Shown: positions 45,122 to 57,635 of the stretch, in pieces
Numbering within the stretch: position 1 is the stretch's first letter
Layout: each line of letters begins with the position of its first letter
Source: an uncultured Christensenellaceae bacterium
GTDB taxonomy: Bacteria > Bacillota > Clostridia > Christensenellales > UBA3700
Reading direction: 5' to 3'
Assembly (NCBI GenBank): GCA_944380305.1
Contig: CALWHF010000003.1
Location: forward strand, 1-64,000
Length of the DNA: 64,000 bases
Notes under the pieces: generated by a model
Database searches by the model: none
Told to the model about the DNA's origin: nothing
Seen by the model: the letters and a program-made list of their open reading frames with translations, nothing else
Position numbers and translations under genes: made by a program

Positions 45122-45273
45122 TTCGTTTACCTCTTATTGCGTTTTATCGTCGAAACGGCGTGCATTTATCCGAATTTCCTCTATGCGCCCGTTTTCAGCA
45201 TGTCTTTACGGCGCGTTTCGAGACAGGACGTCAACACAAAACGCGTTCTTTCTTTGACTTATCTGTTTTTTTG

Positions 45274-45301
45274 CATAAAACGGCGGCGAAAATTCCGCCG
45301 C
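45274..45301 (-). terminator. Terminator after relA
   Basis: Leftward transcript: GCGGCGG/CCGCCG stem (45281-45286/45295-45301) followed by TTTTATG, 10 nt past the relA stop. Confidence 0.7.
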
Positions 45302-45310
45302 AAGCCGTCT

Positions 45311-47470
<2,160 letters not shown>

Positions 47471-47511
47471 ATCTGCTCCGTTACTTTGCGCAATGCGCAT
47501 TTTCTATTTAT

Positions 47512-47539
47512 ATAATACCACGTTTTTCGCGCGTATCAA
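47512..47539 (-). promoter_or_regulatory. Promoter of relA
   Basis: Minus-strand TTGATA (47534-47539), 16-nt spacer, TATTAT (47512-47517). A second possible -10 (TATAAA) sits exactly 6 nt before the ATG at 47500. Confidence 0.5.
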
Positions 47540-47591
47540 CATTCAATTTGAATTTATCTATGTAAATCGCAGGTTTTTGCCGCAATTTGAG

Positions 47592-49871
47592 TCAATTGCA
47601 GATCTCTTTGTACAGTTTACTGTTGCCGAGCTCGGTTTTCGCGCCCGCGACGCATACGATGTTCGCGCCGTATCCTACAAGTCCCAGCTCGCAGAAAACG
47701 TAAAAGCATATCAGAAATTTGCGTTTGTCGAACCCTGTCTCGGGTGCTACGCGCTCGTAAAGTGCGTTTACGTCCGAATATCTGCCCGTGCCCGTAGCTT
47801 TGCGTATCGCTCTGTAAGCCGTGCCGAATTCTTCGTAAGAGGACGCATGATCGCGGTATGCCGCGTGCAAGTCGCCGAGAGGATACAGCACAGCATTGCC
47901 TTTTCTCGCAAACCTGTTTATGCCGACAAGAGGTTTTTCGAGAAGGACAGTCTCGGCGTAATAATCGGTCGCGCCGTCCGACGGACAAAGGATTATCCCC
48001 GTCACGGGCAGCTTCCCGTCTCTTTTGCCGTATACAACTTCGAGTCCCAGTTGCGTTCCCGCCTTTTCGGCAGTAGCTTTGTCGAAAGCGACGAAACACA
48101 CCCCGTAAGGCTTTTTCGCGAGCTTTTCGGCGAGCTTTCCGTCTATCTCGGTTATCTCAGTGCCCGAATCGTCCTCCCCGTCGCCGCGCTTTTTCAGGTT
48201 GTATTCAAAACACACGTCGTCGTCGGGAAGACCTTTTGGTATGACGCTTCTGACGACAGCCTGAGTGCGTTCCACGTTGTTGAAGACGCTGTACGACACG
48301 TCCAGATACAGCCTTTTGCCCGCATCGCTGTTGAGATATTCTCTGTCGTCCGCCATTCCGAAAGCGAGAACTTCCATATTCTTTATCCTGCTTTTCAGAT
48401 GACTGCCGTCGCCCAGAGGCGCGAAAGCGCATTTTGTTTCGTCGATAGCAAACACGGGAGCGGGATTTCCCTCTCCGAACGGCTGCAACAGCATAAGCTG
48501 TTTCGTGACCGCAATATCCACGGGTTTGTCGAGCACGCAGTCGCATTCTCTGTCAGAGGCGGTCATTTTGTCTGCGTAAACCTCTTGCGCGTATGCGTTC
48601 AGCGTCTCTCTGAACCCGTCGAGATCTTTCTCCTCGAGTCCTACTCCGCAAGCCATCGGATGCCCGCCGAAACGCGTCAGATAAGCCGAAGCGTGTTTTA
48701 CGCAATCGAGTATGTTTATGCCCGCTACGCTCCTGCCTGAGCCTTTGAGCGAGCCGTTGTTCTTTGTCAACAGTATCACGGGACGAGAGAACGCTCCCGC
48801 TATCCTCGACGCCGTAATACCGAGCACTCCGTCGTCCCAGTAAGGAGCGTAAAGCACTATGAACAGATTTTTACCGAAGTCGTAATTCTTCAGTTTTTCC
48901 AGACAATCTTCGGTCAGATCGTCGGTCAGCTGTTGTCTCTCGTCGTTAGCCTTGTTTATGTCCTCAACAAGGCATTTGAGCAGAAACATATCGTTTTCGA
49001 CAAACAGTCTGACCACCCCGTTTGCGTCCTTTACCCTGCCCATCGCGTTTATCCTGGGGGCGAGTTTGAAAGCTATGTCCGTCGACGTGACGGTGCCTTT
49101 TATGCAGCTGTCGACAAGCAGAGCTATGCCTCTCCTGTAACGCCTGTTTATGCTGACCAGCCCGTAATACGCGATAACTCTGTTATCGCCTACCAGCGGC
49201 ACGACGTCTGCCACGGTAGCGAGCGCGGCAATATCGTAATATTTCTTGCTCTCGTCTTCGCCCGCCATGGCTTCGACTATCCTCAGCGCGACGCCCGCGC
49301 CGCAGAGATGTCTGAAAGCCGTGTCGGTCTTTGCGCTGACGTGCGGATTGAATATCGGGCAATCGGGCAATTTTTCGCCCGGCTGATGGTGATCGGTTAT
49401 CAACACGTCAAAGCCGAGCTCCTGTTGAGCGTAGTCCACTTCCTCGACCGAATTTATGCCGCAGTCCACGCTTATCAGCACCTGAGCGTCCGTATTTTCG
49501 GCAATGAAGTCGAGCGCGGAAACGCTTATACCGTAACCGTCGTTGTGACGGTTGGGTATAAAGTATTTGACTTTGCCCCGAGAGATTTTGGAGAGATACG
49601 CATACAATATCGCGACCGCGCATACCCCGTCGCAGTCGTAATCACCGTATATCACGATCGTTTCGCCCTCTTCTGCCGCTTTTTTCAACCTGCCAGCTAT
49701 CTCGTCGATACCGTCGTAGTCTTTGAGCGGCGTCAACGACGAAAGCGAAGGATGCAAAAAAGCGCGCGCGGACTCTACGTTCCCGACCCCTCTTTTAACA
49801 AGCAGGTCGGCAACTATCTTGTCGAGCGCGAGCTCTCGCTGCAATACGGTTGACCTCTCTCTGTCGTCCAT
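47592..49871 (-). CDS. recJ: Single-stranded-DNA exonuclease RecJ
   Basis: A 759-residue 5'-3' ssDNA exonuclease. DHH motifs are YGDYDCDGVCA near 75 and ITDHHQPGE near 150; DHHA1 with GGHPMACGVGL near 400; an OB-fold and a Clostridial C-terminal extension of about 200 residues follow. Start at 49871 is set by GGAG 5 nt upstream; an in-frame ATG 30 nt earlier has none. relA is downstream, but the apt gene that usually sits between recJ and relA in Firmicutes is missing. Confidence 0.94.
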   Translation of the reverse strand: MDDRERSTVLQRELALDKIVADLLVKRGVGNVESARAFLHPSLSSLTPLKDYDGIDEIAGRLKKAAEEGETIVIYGDYDCDGVCAVAILYAYLSKISRGKVKYFIPNRHNDGYGISVSALDFIAENTDAQVLISVDCGINSVEEVDYAQQELGFDVLITDHHQPGEKLPDCPIFNPHVSAKTDTAFRHLCGAGVALRIVEAMAGEDESKKYYDIAALATVADVVPLVGDNRVIAYYGLVSINRRYRRGIALLVDSCIKGTVTSTDIAFKLAPRINAMGRVKDANGVVRLFVENDMFLLKCLVEDINKANDERQQLTDDLTEDCLEKLKNYDFGKNLFIVLYAPYWDDGVLGITASRIAGAFSRPVILLTKNNGSLKGSGRSVAGINILDCVKHASAYLTRFGGHPMACGVGLEEKDLDGFRETLNAYAQEVYADKMTASDRECDCVLDKPVDIAVTKQLMLLQPFGEGNPAPVFAIDETKCAFAPLGDGSHLKSRIKNMEVLAFGMADDREYLNSDAGKRLYLDVSYSVFNNVERTQAVVRSVIPKGLPDDDVCFEYNLKKRGDGEDDSGTEITEIDGKLAEKLAKKPYGVCFVAFDKATAEKAGTQLGLEVVYGKRDGKLPVTGIILCPSDGATDYYAETVLLEKPLVGINRFARKGNAVLYPLGDLHAAYRDHASSYEEFGTAYRAIRKATGTGRYSDVNALYERVAPETGFDKRKFLICFYVFCELGLVGYGANIVCVAGAKTELGNSKLYKEICN

Positions 49872-49976
49872 TTCGTCTCCGCGCGCGCTTATTGCGCGCA
49901 TAATATATCTATAATTATGATTTTTATCTCTTTGTTTCTTACGGTTAATCCGCGATCGCCGCGATTTGCCGTTTTA

Positions 49977-50008
49977 TAAAAAAGGTCGCGATTTGTGTCG
50001 CGACCTTT
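49977..50008 (-). terminator. Terminator after secF
   Basis: A perfect 10-bp stem AAAGGTCGCG/CGCGACCTTT with an 8-nt loop (49981-50008), followed in the leftward transcript by TTTATAAAA. Confidence 0.9.
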
Positions 50009-50013
50009 GTCTT

Positions 50014-51135
50014 TTACGCGTTTTCCTTTTTCTTCTGCCCCACGAAGGTCTGAGACGCTTTGCTCTGTCTCTCTCTCTTCCACTTGTCTCCCGCGTTTTT
50101 CATCAACGCGTAGAGTGCAGGCGAAATGAATACCGAAGAATAGAAACCTGCGATGAGTCCGAATATGACAGGCAGAGCGAACTCTCTGACCGTCGCCGCG
50201 CCGAGGATCGCGAATATGACTATCGCGAACATCGTCGTCACCGTGGTGTTGATCGTTCTCGTCATGGACTGCTTGGTCGACTTATCCGCAATATGGAAGT
50301 TGTCGATTATCGCGCTGGGATTGAGTTTCTTCTCTATCTTGTTGTTCTCGCGTACACGGTCGAATATAATTATCGTATTGTTGATCGAGTATGCGACTAT
50401 CGTGATCATTGCCGCAATGAACGAGCTGTTGACCTGAATGTGGAACACTATCGTCAGCGCGACCATTATCGCAACGTCGTGAATGAGCGCGATTATCGCC
50501 GCGAGACCGCTCCACAGCTCAAAACGTATGATGACGTATACGAGGATTATCGCAAGAGAGATAGCGAGCGATATGATCGCCGTGCGGATGAGGGATTCGC
50601 TTGCCGTCGCACCGATGTTGCTCATCGTGACGTCGACGTTCGCGTAACCGTTCTCTGCGCTGTATATCTCTTTGAGTTTAGCCTCGATAAGAGTGTTTCT
50701 CTCGTTGGTCAGCTCGTTGGTCGGGTCATAGGTCTTGGAGATGTTGTCGTACTTTACGACAAGAGCCATGCTCGCGCCCGTATCGGATTTCTGACTGTAA
50801 CTCACGGTCGCCTTGACAGCCGACGCGTCGATCGTTATGTCGTACTTCTCTTTTGCTATCTGAACGACCTGCGCAGCGATTTCGTCATCCTGCAATACTC
50901 CGAGCACGGTGTCGTAGTGCTTGTCGTATTTGTCGTTGTCGGAAAGTTCGGTCTCGCCGAGGACCACGTTGACGACAGAACCGCCCGCGAAGTCCGTACC
51001 GATGTTCATACCCTTGGAAACGTCCTTGTAGGAGACGGCGTATCCCGTAAACACTGCCGCGGCTATAAGAATGATCACAAACGGGATCACAAACCATATC
51101 TTAAACAGTTTGGGGATATTTTTGTTTATTTTCAT
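50014..51135 (-). CDS. secF: Protein translocase subunit SecF
   Basis: A 373-residue six-helix RND-type membrane protein that, with SecD, uses ion flux to pull exported proteins through SecYEG. The N-terminal helix (about 10-35) is followed by the periplasmic-type P1 loop (36-175, starting with GTDFAGGSVV) and a five-helix bundle with YSINNTIIIFDRVREN. The C-terminus is basic. Overlaps secD by 4 nt (ATGA). Confidence 0.95.
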   Translation of the reverse strand: MKINKNIPKLFKIWFVIPFVIILIAAAVFTGYAVSYKDVSKGMNIGTDFAGGSVVNVVLGETELSDNDKYDKHYDTVLGVLQDDEIAAQVVQIAKEKYDITIDASAVKATVSYSQKSDTGASMALVVKYDNISKTYDPTNELTNERNTLIEAKLKEIYSAENGYANVDVTMSNIGATASESLIRTAIISLAISLAIILVYVIIRFELWSGLAAIIALIHDVAIMVALTIVFHIQVNSSFIAAMITIVAYSINNTIIIFDRVRENNKIEKKLNPSAIIDNFHIADKSTKQSMTRTINTTVTTMFAIVIFAILGAATVREFALPVIFGLIAGFYSSVFISPALYALMKNAGDKWKRERQSKASQTFVGQKKKENA

Positions 51136-52577
51136 AACGTAGCACCTCCCTCTGCGTTTTCAGTCGCGACTTCGACCGCAGGCTCTTCTTCATCCTGCAC
51201 TTCGCCGAGTTTGAGCGCAAAATATTTGCCGTATTTGGGATCTATCATATTCGATCCGACCTTGTTCTTGTCCACAAAGAAACCTGTGATCGCCTTGAGG
51301 ATAAGACGCGTGATGAGGAGCGAGGTTATCAGCGACAACACGATACCGATGAACAGCGTGATACCGAAGCCCTTGATCGTCGACGCACCGACGAGCATAA
51401 GCACGACCGCACCTATGATCGTAGTGACGTTACCGTCGATTATCGCGCCAAGCGAACGTCTGAAACCGAGGCTTATCGCTTCGTTCATTCTCTTGCCGCC
51501 AGCGTATTCTTCTTTGATCCTCTCGAATATAATAACGTTGGCGTCGACAGCCATACCCATACTGAGAAGGATACCCGCGATACCCGACAGCGTAAGCTGT
51601 ACCCACGGGAACACGGACAGGAAGAACACATATGTCAGAGTGTAGTACGCAAGCGCGATGCTTGCCGCCACGCCCATCAGCCTGTATATAGCGACGAGGT
51701 AGATGACGATAAGTATCAGACCCGCGATACCTGCGATGACGCCTGCCTTTATAGCGGAGTCGCCGAGGGTTGCGGTCAGCGTGCTGGACTCTCTCATGTT
51801 GAGCTGCAGCGGGAAGCTGCCTGCCTGTATCTGAACCGCCAGAGCGTACGCATCGTCGTAGCTGTAATTACCGCTGATCGAGCACTGTCCGCCCGAGATC
51901 GCCTCCGAAACCGATGCGTGCATGACGTATTCGCCGTTGATATATATACCCAGGTACTTGCCCGTCAGATCCGACGTGATCTCAGCAAACTTGTCCGAAC
52001 CGGTGCTCGTGAACTTCAGAGCCACTTCGTAATAACCCGTCTCGCTGTTGTAGGTCACACCCGTCTGAGCGATCTCTTCGCCGGTCATAAGCGTTTCGTT
52101 GACCGTTTCGCTATCGGTATATTCCTTGAACTCGAGACTGGACGGACGTCCGATGAGTTCGAAAATTCTCTCGGGATCGTCTATATCCGGAACCTCTACT
52201 CTGATAGTATCGCCGTAAACGCTGACCTGTGCCTCGGTATATCCTTTGTTGAACAACAAAGATTCCAGACTCGCACGGGTACCTTCGATAGCCATTTCTA
52301 TCTCCTGTTCGTCGTTCTCGCCGTCGGTCATGCTCTCGGGAAGATTATCCCTGTCCACTTCGTAAACCGCGTATGCACCGCCGCTGAGGTCAAGCCCCAG
52401 CTTTATGCATGTAGGGTACGCGTTGTAGTTGTAGATACCGAGCTCGCCGTTGTCGAGACTGACGAATGCAAATACCGTGCCCAAAACGATGAGTATCGTA
52501 AACACCGCAAGCACAACGATCGAAAAAGCGAGCGTGCCGTTTGATCTCTTACGCGTGTTTGATTTGCTTTTTGACAC
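51132..52577 (-). CDS. secD: Protein translocase subunit SecD
   Basis: A 481-residue partner of SecF: N-terminal helix (about 15-38), LGLDLSGGAYAVYEV motif, an extracytoplasmic domain (about 60-270), then five helices with AVDANVIIFERIKEEY. The last 30 residues are acidic. The start is GTG, about 10 nt after AGGAGG; the upstream promoter is strong. Confidence 0.95.
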   Translation of the reverse strand: MSKSKSNTRKRSNGTLAFSIVVLAVFTILIVLGTVFAFVSLDNGELGIYNYNAYPTCIKLGLDLSGGAYAVYEVDRDNLPESMTDGENDEQEIEMAIEGTRASLESLLFNKGYTEAQVSVYGDTIRVEVPDIDDPERIFELIGRPSSLEFKEYTDSETVNETLMTGEEIAQTGVTYNSETGYYEVALKFTSTGSDKFAEITSDLTGKYLGIYINGEYVMHASVSEAISGGQCSISGNYSYDDAYALAVQIQAGSFPLQLNMRESSTLTATLGDSAIKAGVIAGIAGLILIVIYLVAIYRLMGVAASIALAYYTLTYVFFLSVFPWVQLTLSGIAGILLSMGMAVDANVIIFERIKEEYAGGKRMNEAISLGFRRSLGAIIDGNVTTIIGAVVLMLVGASTIKGFGITLFIGIVLSLITSLLITRLILKAITGFFVDKNKVGSNMIDPKYGKYFALKLGEVQDEEEPAVEVATENAEGGATL

Positions 52578-52611
52578 CTTTTTTTGCCTCCTAGATTAGT
52601 CCTACTCAATT

Positions 52612-52640
52612 ATTATATATATATAATAAAAATAAGTCAA
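52612..52640 (-). promoter_or_regulatory. Promoter of secDF
   Basis: Minus-strand TTGACT (52635-52640), 17-nt AT-only spacer, perfect TATAAT (52612-52617). Confidence 0.75.
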
Positions 52641-52714
52641 TAAAAGTTTGACTGTTTTTTCGCCGATTGATTCAATTTCGACCGTATTTTTCCGCAAAAC
52701 GCTGCTTAACGGGC

Positions 52715-52748
52715 GAAAAAAGGAGAAAGCGGCGTTCCGTCTTCTCCT
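52715..52748 (-). terminator. Terminator after the SCIFF maturase gene
   Basis: Leftward transcript: AGGAGAA/TTCTCCT stem (52721-52727/52742-52748) followed by TTTTTTC, 22 nt past the stop. Confidence 0.8.
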
Positions 52749-52770
52749 CATGTCGCAAATATTATTGTCT

Positions 52771-54135
52771 CTACTCTCCGCACGCCTCGATCGCCGCTAT
52801 CGCGAGCGAAAGCTCGAAACGCTTTTTCATCATCGCGCAGCTTATGTCGTATGGCTTGTTCATGTCGCCCGCGAAATTCAGATTGTTTGCCACGCATCCG
52901 CCGCTGCAATAGTACTTTGAGGCGCAATTCGTGCAGTCGGGCTTGTTCGTTACGATGTTCTTCGCGAAGATCTCGCTGACGCTCCTGTCGTAACCCGTTC
53001 CCTCGAGCACATTGCCCATCTTGTACGGTTTTCTCTCCGCAAACTGATGACAGGGATATATATCGCCTCTCGGCGTGACCGCGAGATATTCGCAACCGCT
53101 GCCACATCCCGTCAGTCTCTTTACGACGCATGGTCCGCCCTCGAGATCGTACATGAAGTGGAAGAAATTGAACCACTTGTCTTTTGTCTTGCGCCTGTCG
53201 AGATATGCCGTCGCCAGCTTTTCGTACTCTTCGAATATACGGGGAAGATGCTCTTTCTTTATCTGAAGATCGGGAATGTCGGTAACGACGGGCTCCATAG
53301 AGATCTGATCGAAACCGCAGTCGTTGAGATACAACACGTCCTCGCAGAAATCCAGATTTTTTGCCGTGAAAGTGCCGCGGACGTAATAGGACTTGTCCCC
53401 GCGTATCTTGCGGAACTCGAGCGCATTGTTCAGTATCGCGTCGAAAGCGTCCGCACCGTTCGGGGTCTTTCTGACCGCGTTGTGTATCTCTCTCCTGCCG
53501 TCTATACTCAGAACGACGTTATACATGTTCTCGTTGAGCCATTGTCTGTTTTCCTCGTTGAGCAACACGCAATTTGTCGTCATCGTGAACGAGAAGGTCT
53601 TGCCCGTGGAAGCCTCGAGTGAACGGGCGTACTCGACGACGGCTTTGACGGTATCCATGTTCATAAGCGGCTCGCCGCCGAAAAAGTCTATCTCGAGACT
53701 CTTTCTGTTGCCGCTGTTGGCAATGAGAAAATCGACCGCGCGCAGCCCAACTTCTACGGGCATATGCGCCTTGTCTGCCGTACGGTAAGTCCCTTCGTCG
53801 GCAAAGCAATAGCGGCAACGCAGGTTGCAGTCATGGCAGATATGCAGGCACAAAGCCTTGATTTCGCCTACGCGCTTTTTGATCTGAGTGACGGTGCAGG
53901 GGCTGTCAAGCACTCCCTGCGAGGCAAGCTCGTCGAGTTCATCTGCTATCTCTTTCTTTTCGCCTTGTGAAACGGCGCGAAAATCCTCCTCCTCTCTTCC
54001 TTCGAAAGGGATCGAGAGGCGGTTTTTGACACATAAAAAAGTGACATAATCCACATTGTGCAGACTGCCACTTTCGCTGTCGAAGGCAAAATAATGTGTT
54101 TTGCCCCCGTAGGTAAAGCCGAACGGATGAGTCAT
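52771..54135 (-). CDS. scfB: SCIFF thioether-bridge radical-SAM maturase
   Basis: A 454-residue radical-SAM/SPASM enzyme that installs thioether crosslinks in the SCIFF peptide encoded just upstream. After an N-terminal RiPP-recognition region (1-95), the SAM cluster is in CHDCNLRCRYCF (CX3CX2C at about 108-115) and the C-terminal SPASM region has the cysteine series beginning CVVKRLTGCGSGC, then CHQFAE and CTNCASKYYCSGGC. The pair scfA-scfB is nearly universal in Clostridia; its physiological role is unsettled. AGAGGA before the ATG; 9 nt from scfA. Confidence 0.95.
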   Translation of the reverse strand: MTHPFGFTYGGKTHYFAFDSESGSLHNVDYVTFLCVKNRLSIPFEGREEEDFRAVSQGEKKEIADELDELASQGVLDSPCTVTQIKKRVGEIKALCLHICHDCNLRCRYCFADEGTYRTADKAHMPVEVGLRAVDFLIANSGNRKSLEIDFFGGEPLMNMDTVKAVVEYARSLEASTGKTFSFTMTTNCVLLNEENRQWLNENMYNVVLSIDGRREIHNAVRKTPNGADAFDAILNNALEFRKIRGDKSYYVRGTFTAKNLDFCEDVLYLNDCGFDQISMEPVVTDIPDLQIKKEHLPRIFEEYEKLATAYLDRRKTKDKWFNFFHFMYDLEGGPCVVKRLTGCGSGCEYLAVTPRGDIYPCHQFAERKPYKMGNVLEGTGYDRSVSEIFAKNIVTNKPDCTNCASKYYCSGGCVANNLNFAGDMNKPYDISCAMMKKRFELSLAIAAIEACGE

Positions 54136-54144
54136 CTCATCCTC

Positions 54145-54318
54145 TTACAGCAACGGCTTTTTGACGGTGTTGACTTTTTCGTCTCTGTTCTTGCAGCTCT
54201 GATTGCCGACAGTGCAGCTGGTCTTGCACGCGCTCTGGCAGCTGGACTGACACTCGCCGCAGCCAATCTTGCCGCTCTTCTTCATGCCGTTTACGGCGAT
54301 ACTGTTGATATGTTTCAT
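54145..54318 (-). CDS. scfA: SCIFF ranthipeptide precursor (six cysteines in forty-five)
   Basis: A 57-residue peptide: leader MKHINSIAVNGMKKSGK, then a core with six Cys at positions 20, 23, 27, 31, 35 and 42 (CGECQSSCQSACKTSC, then TVGNQSC), then a basic tail ending KKPLL. The CGECQ-SCQSACKTSCTVGNQ sequence is nearly invariant in this family. The tail after the last Cys is longer than in many SCIFFs. It has a consensus GGAGG site 5 nt before the ATG, its own promoter, and the maturase gene directly downstream. Confidence 0.96.
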   Translation of the reverse strand: MKHINSIAVNGMKKSGKIGCGECQSSCQSACKTSCTVGNQSCKNRDEKVNTVKKPLL

Positions 54319-54347
54319 AACAACCTCCGAGGTTTTATTGTATATTC

Positions 54348-54376
54348 ATTTTAATATACTGCGCGCGATAAATCAA
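54348..54376 (-). promoter_or_regulatory. Promoter of scfA-scfB
   Basis: Minus-strand TTGATT (54371-54376), 17-nt spacer, TAAAAT (54348-54353). Confidence 0.65.
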
Positions 54377-54483
54377 GTGTTATCGGCAAATTGGCACAAC
54401 TTTTTGTCTCTCGCAGTCGTAATTTGTCGCAACATCATATTGCATTGCGACGGTTCATATCTTTTTTGTAGTGGAGGTAATTT

Positions 54484-54876
54484 ATGGAAAAAGTAAAATT
54501 CAACAAATACGACGCGCTGGATATTGTCAGAAGCGCGCTCTTTTCGATAATCCTGTCGATCCTGCTCGTAATGGCGTTCGCGATAATCGCAAAATTCGCT
54601 AATCTGTCGTCGTCGGTCATAGAACCCGTCAACATCGCGATAAAGATACTGTCAGTCGCTCTGGGATGTCTTATAGGCATCAGACACGACACTAAAGGTC
54701 TCGTAAAAGGTATAGTCGTCGGACTCGTCTACGCGGGGCTCACATACCTGATATTCTCTGCCGTAGGCGGCGACTTTTCTCAGAACCCGATGAGCGTGTA
54801 CGACATCCTCGCATGTCTGGCGGCGGGAATACTCAGCGGAATCCTCGCCGTAAACGTGAAAAGAAAAAAGATCTGA
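54484..54876 (+). CDS. TIGR04086 family membrane protein
   Basis: A 130-residue protein with four transmembrane helices (about 18-42, 50-68, 73-93, 105-124). The YDALDIVRSALFSIILSI start, GIRHDTKGLVKGIVVGLVY and GILSGILAVN are typical of TIGR04086, a small Firmicutes membrane family of unknown function often encoded next to SCIFF and yajC. Here it reads rightward, between the divergent scfA and convergent yajC. TGGAGGT site before the ATG. Confidence 0.8.
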   Translation: MEKVKFNKYDALDIVRSALFSIILSILLVMAFAIIAKFANLSSSVIEPVNIAIKILSVALGCLIGIRHDTKGLVKGIVVGLVYAGLTYLIFSAVGGDFSQNPMSVYDILACLAAGILSGILAVNVKRKKI

Positions 54877-54879
54877 AAA

Positions 54880-54912
54880 CAAAAAGCGCGGAGAAAATTC
54901 TCCGCGTTTTTA
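54880..54912. terminator. Bidirectional terminator
   Basis: CGCGGAGAA/TTCTCCGCG stem (54887-54895/54898-54906) flanked by A-run and T-run, serving both the TIGR04086 gene and yajC. Confidence 0.9.
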
Positions 54913-54925
54913 TTGTCGTTAACTG

Positions 54926-55516
54926 TCAGAACTTGAGGTCGTTGTCACCGTCGATACCTGTGACGTTCTTCTTCTCTTCGCTCTCTTCTGAAACTTCGAC
55001 GGTCGCGGAAACTTCTGCGCCGTCTGCGTTCTCTTCGGATTTAGCCGACTTCTTCTTTTTGCTCTTCGCAGCTTTCTTTTCTGCAGCAATGCCGTCTTCT
55101 ACGACGTCGTCGGCAGCAACGGGCCCGTTGTTTACGGTAGCCGCGGAAGAATCGGAAGCAGCGTTTGCGTTTGCATTCGCACTACCCTCTGTGACGGGAT
55201 TGATCACGGTATAGACCGCGCCCTTGTCGATCGTGACGAGAGTGCTGCCATCGCCGCTTGCGCTGATGTCGATGACAAAAGTATTCTGCGAATTGTCGAT
55301 CATTTTGATCGTGCCGACGAAACCGCCGATAGTCTTGATCTTGGTGCCTACTTTGATGTTTGCCATCATTTCCTGAGCTTTCTTCTGTCTCTTCTTCTGG
55401 GGAATGATGGAGAGAAGCATCGTGCCTACGAGCATTACCGCAAGTACGACGAGCAGTATCCACGACTGGTTGGAAGAACCGCTTGCATCTTCAGCCAATA
55501 AAAACAAATTGGTCAT
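54926..55516 (-). CDS. yajC: Preprotein translocase subunit YajC with extended C-terminus
   Basis: A 196-residue accessory Sec protein. The single transmembrane helix is at about 18-36, followed by PQKKRQKKAQEMMANIKVGT and the small conserved domain with VGTIKMIDNSQNTFVID. Standard YajC is 85-120 residues; the remaining 85 are a low-complexity Ala/Asn then Lys/Glu-rich tail, like the tails on ScpB and the S1 fusion here. AAAGGAG before the ATG. Confidence 0.9.
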   Translation of the reverse strand: MTNLFLLAEDASGSSNQSWILLVVLAVMLVGTMLLSIIPQKKRQKKAQEMMANIKVGTKIKTIGGFVGTIKMIDNSQNTFVIDISASGDGSTLVTIDKGAVYTVINPVTEGSANANANAASDSSAATVNNGPVAADDVVEDGIAAEKKAAKSKKKKSAKSEENADGAEVSATVEVSEESEEKKNVTGIDGDNDLKF

Positions 55517-55667
55517 TTATTATACTCCTTTCAGGTCTTGCGCAACAAAACCTTGCTTTCGTGTATATCTAATAATATAGAAATTCTCGTCAAATAGCAA
55601 GTTATTTTTACACGCTTATTGTAAATTTTTGATTAATATGCCTTTTCTTTTGTCGAAAACTTATGTT

Positions 55668-56798
<1,131 letters not shown>

Positions 56799-56811
56799 TT
56801 ACCCGAATAGT

Positions 56812-56840
56812 AGTTTACTGAATTTATCGATATGTGTCAA
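56812..56840 (-). promoter_or_regulatory. Promoter of tgt
   Basis: Minus-strand perfect TTGACA (56835-56840), 17-nt spacer, TAAACT (56812-56817). The leader is too short for a preQ1 riboswitch. Confidence 0.6.
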
Positions 56841-56872
56841 TTATATGACCGTTATGTATCGAAAACAAAATT

Positions 56873-57154
56873 TCAGCCGAACAGATCCGAATGCGAACCG
56901 CTCCTGACCAGAACCAGCAACAGCTTGTCCTCGCTCTTTTTGTAAATCAAAAGCCAGTCGGGTGCGATATGACATTCACTGCAACCTGAATAATCTCCCG
57001 AAAGCTGATGATCGCTGTATTTTCTGTCAAGAACACCGCCCTTTGCCAGTATGTCGATCACGCGAAAAAGCTCGTCTGTATCTCTATGTTGCTTTTGCAG
57101 AAGTTTGTAATCTTTTTTGAATTTTGCAGTAAATACTATTTTGTATTCGCTCAT
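56873..57154 (-). CDS. YafQ-type mRNA interferase toxin (RelE superfamily)
   Basis: A 93-residue ribosome-dependent endoribonuclease toxin. Family features are YKIVFTAKFKKDYKLLQKQ, DHQLSGDYSGCSECHIAPDW (with the catalytic His pair), LLIYKKSED and the terminal SGSHSDLFG, whose His is catalytic in E. coli YafQ. All seem intact, so the toxin is probably active. It overlaps the antitoxin stop in ATGA. Toxin-antitoxin pairs of this type regulate growth and often stabilise mobile DNA. Confidence 0.92.
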   Translation of the reverse strand: MSEYKIVFTAKFKKDYKLLQKQHRDTDELFRVIDILAKGGVLDRKYSDHQLSGDYSGCSECHIAPDWLLIYKKSEDKLLLVLVRSGSHSDLFG

Positions 57155-57426
57155 GCATCCAGTGCCGCTTTCAGTTCCTCTACGCTGCTATAAGAAGAAT
57201 GTTTTTCGGGATTGCTAACTATGTCTGCGGCTTCTTTTATAGCATCCAAAGTCTCCCTTTTGGGCTTGCTTATAGTAACGTCAAACGGTATACCTCCTTC
57301 CATTACTGATTTTTTCAAAAACATGTTGATTGCCGTCGACATATTCAAGCCCAATTCTTTGAATACCGCGTCAGCTTCCTGTTTTGTTTTTTTGTCAACA
57401 TTGACATTTATCTTGACTGCGTCCAT
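57151..57426 (-). CDS. RelB/DinJ-type antitoxin
   Basis: A 91-residue antitoxin. A ribbon-helix-helix DNA-binding part (1-48, VKINVNVDKKTKQEADAVF then MSTAINMFLKKSV) is followed by the toxin-wrapping C-terminal part with GGIPFDV. As in DinJ-YafQ it should repress its own promoter with the toxin. GGAGGAGAAGG before the ATG; a TATAAT-like box about 90 nt upstream, near 57515-57525, is the likely promoter. Confidence 0.92.
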   Translation of the reverse strand: MDAVKINVNVDKKTKQEADAVFKELGLNMSTAINMFLKKSVMEGGIPFDVTISKPKRETLDAIKEAADIVSNPEKHSSYSSVEELKAALDA

Positions 57427-57635
57427 ATTAATCCTTCTCCTCCGTTCCCGCTCGCAAAATGCTGCGGCTCGGTTTTGAATTTTGATTTATTGTAACCGGT
57501 TTGCCGATACAATACATTATATTCAAACCTTTGCTCTATTTGTTTATATTCATATTGTACATCTTTTATACATACAGTATATACCATATATACTTATATG
57601 TCAACACCGGTTGCAAGAAAACAATGACAAATGTA

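Noticed and set aside
47471..47500. relA start at the upstream ATG (47500)
   Set aside because: A -10-like TATAAA lies 6 nt before it, echoing the leaderless set, but the ATG at 47470 has a clear CGGAG site and better fits the family N-terminus. Left open, not counted in the leaderless finding.
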